Below are positions 63,537 through 64,000 of a stretch of 64,000 nt of DNA, piece by piece. The notes beneath the pieces were generated by a model that worked only from the letters and a program-made list of their open reading frames with translations, searched no databases and was not told the DNA's origin. The stretch comes from Methanobrevibacter millerae (GTDB lineage: Archaea; Methanobacteriota; Methanobacteria; Methanobacteriales; Methanobacteriaceae). Position 1 is the stretch's first letter. Every line of letters starts with the position of its first letter. Both the position numbers and the translations under genes were made by a program. The stretch covers positions 434,001 to 498,000 of the forward strand of contig NZ_CP011266.1 in NCBI RefSeq assembly GCF_001477655.1, in the 5' to 3' direction.

Positions 63537-64000
63537 GTGATCATTATCATAAAGCAGGTTGTAAAAATTGGCGGTAGCTTATTTCCGGAAAATGCGATAG
63601 AATTGGCAAAAAAACTTAAAAATACTAATTCATTAATTATTTTGGGTGGTGGTGAATTTGCAAATCTTATTCGCAAATATGACTCAAATTTAACTTTTTC
63701 TAGTGAAGTAACTCATTATACTGCAATTGATTGTATGGATATAATTGCAAAATTGGTTAATGATAAGGTTGAATCTGCTAGATTAGTTTATTCTATTGAT
63801 GAGGCTCAAAAAGTATCTGATAAAAATTTAACACCAATTTTTGTCGTTTCTGATTTCTTAAAAAAAGAAGATCCTTTTGAATGCTCATGGGATGTCACTT
63901 CTGATTCCATTGCTGCATATATTTCACACCTTTTAAATGCAAACCTTTTAATAGTAACAAATGTAAATGGTATATATACCCGAGAACCAAGTGAGGAAGG
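63537..64000 (+). CDS. mfnE: Amino-acid-kinase-family protein, probable methanofuran kinase MfnE (5' part)
   Basis: The frame runs off the window with about 154 residues seen. VVKIGGSLFPENAIELAKKL, ILGGGEFANLIRKYDS, AIDCMDIIAKL and WDVTSDSIAAYISHLL-NANLLIVTNVNGIY follow the archaeal AAK protein MfnE, which phosphorylates the aminomethyl-furan-methyl phosphate intermediate of methanofuran. The start is uncertain: GTG 63537 is the conventional choice, but a GGTGTGATC site covers it and points to ATT 63543, ATC 63546 or ATA 63549. No ATG is available before KIGGS in this frame. Confidence 0.72.
   Translation, partial: MIIIIKQVVKIGGSLFPENAIELAKKLKNTNSLIILGGGEFANLIRKYDSNLTFSSEVTHYTAIDCMDIIAKLVNDKVESARLVYSIDEAQKVSDKNLTPIFVVSDFLKKEDPFECSWDVTSDSIAAYISHLLNANLLIVTNVNGIYTREPSEE

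Overview
The window is a strongly AT-rich stretch of a methanogenic archaeon of the order Methanobacteriales, most probably a Methanobrevibacter. The case rests on several gene sets: archaeal informational genes (TFE, NusG with L11/L1/P0/P1-type L12, CDC48, pelota, ABCE1, RadB, archaeal AlaRS, Pth2), methanogen genes (methanogenesis marker 8, a CofE-type ligase, HypC, the methanofuran kinase MfnE), MraY-like and MurG-like enzymes expected for pseudomurein, and very large adhesin-like surface proteins. No rRNA, CRISPR array, intact insertion sequence or prophage was seen. One tRNA gene (Ile, GAT) is present.

Layout. 1-255 is the anchored tail of an adhesin-like protein. 578-5328 is a plus-strand run: GlmU-like transferase, gamma-carbonic-anhydrase-like protein, HisC, NrdG-type activase, ASCH-TPR protein. 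5474-13148 is mostly minus strand: GlmM, an iron-sulfur flavoprotein with its TetR repressor and two matched operators, an OB-fold membrane protein, zinc-ribbon protein, DNA ligase, ThiC and methanogenesis marker 8. 13506-18029 carries a DEDD exonuclease that seems to use an ATT start, then CDC48 and TyrA. 18072-21203 holds pelota and the directly abutting MraY-like/MurG-like pair. 21205-27600 contains an unusual Lpd-like flavoenzyme, HypC, an ACT regulator, tRNA-Ile, a MIP18-type protein, an ArcS-like/HD/TFE operon and two poorly known enzymes. 27726-32550 is ftsZ, then secE-nusG-L11-L1-L10-L12. 32805-45068 is one 4087-residue adhesin. 45302-52015 holds alaS, a zinc-ribbon/Ig/EF-hand membrane protein, thiI, a thioesterase and the bifunctional FBP aldolase/phosphatase. 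52087-58009 has a DUF3781 protein, an ABC exporter pair, a secreted protein, a lipid synthase, Sua5 and a repeat-stalk surface protein with a candidate Cys-Gln thioester domain. 58123-64000 has radB, an uncharacterised three-gene operon, ABCE1, Pth2 and the 5' part of mfnE.

Two themes tie genes together. The first is the envelope: FBP feeds hexose phosphates, GlmM and the GlmU-like protein point to UDP-GlcNAc, and the MraY-like/MurG-like pair would use such sugars on a lipid carrier. Four surface or membrane proteins show at least three different ways of being held at the cell surface. The second is translation: the ribosomal-protein operon, AlaRS, ThiI, Sua5, an ArcS-like protein, Pth2, pelota and ABCE1.

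The most interesting leads are: a shared TGNP + membrane span + basic tail sorting signal on two otherwise unrelated surface proteins; a candidate archaeal thioester adhesin (Cys89/Gln143); an orphan hairpin resembling the right end/omega RNA of IS605-type elements; the exonuclease with an ATT start; an operator pair spaced exactly 42 bp; and an unexplained aminotransferase/ferredoxin-like/DGC-domain operon. Many genes end in perfect hairpins followed by T tracts, several overlapping the stop codons.
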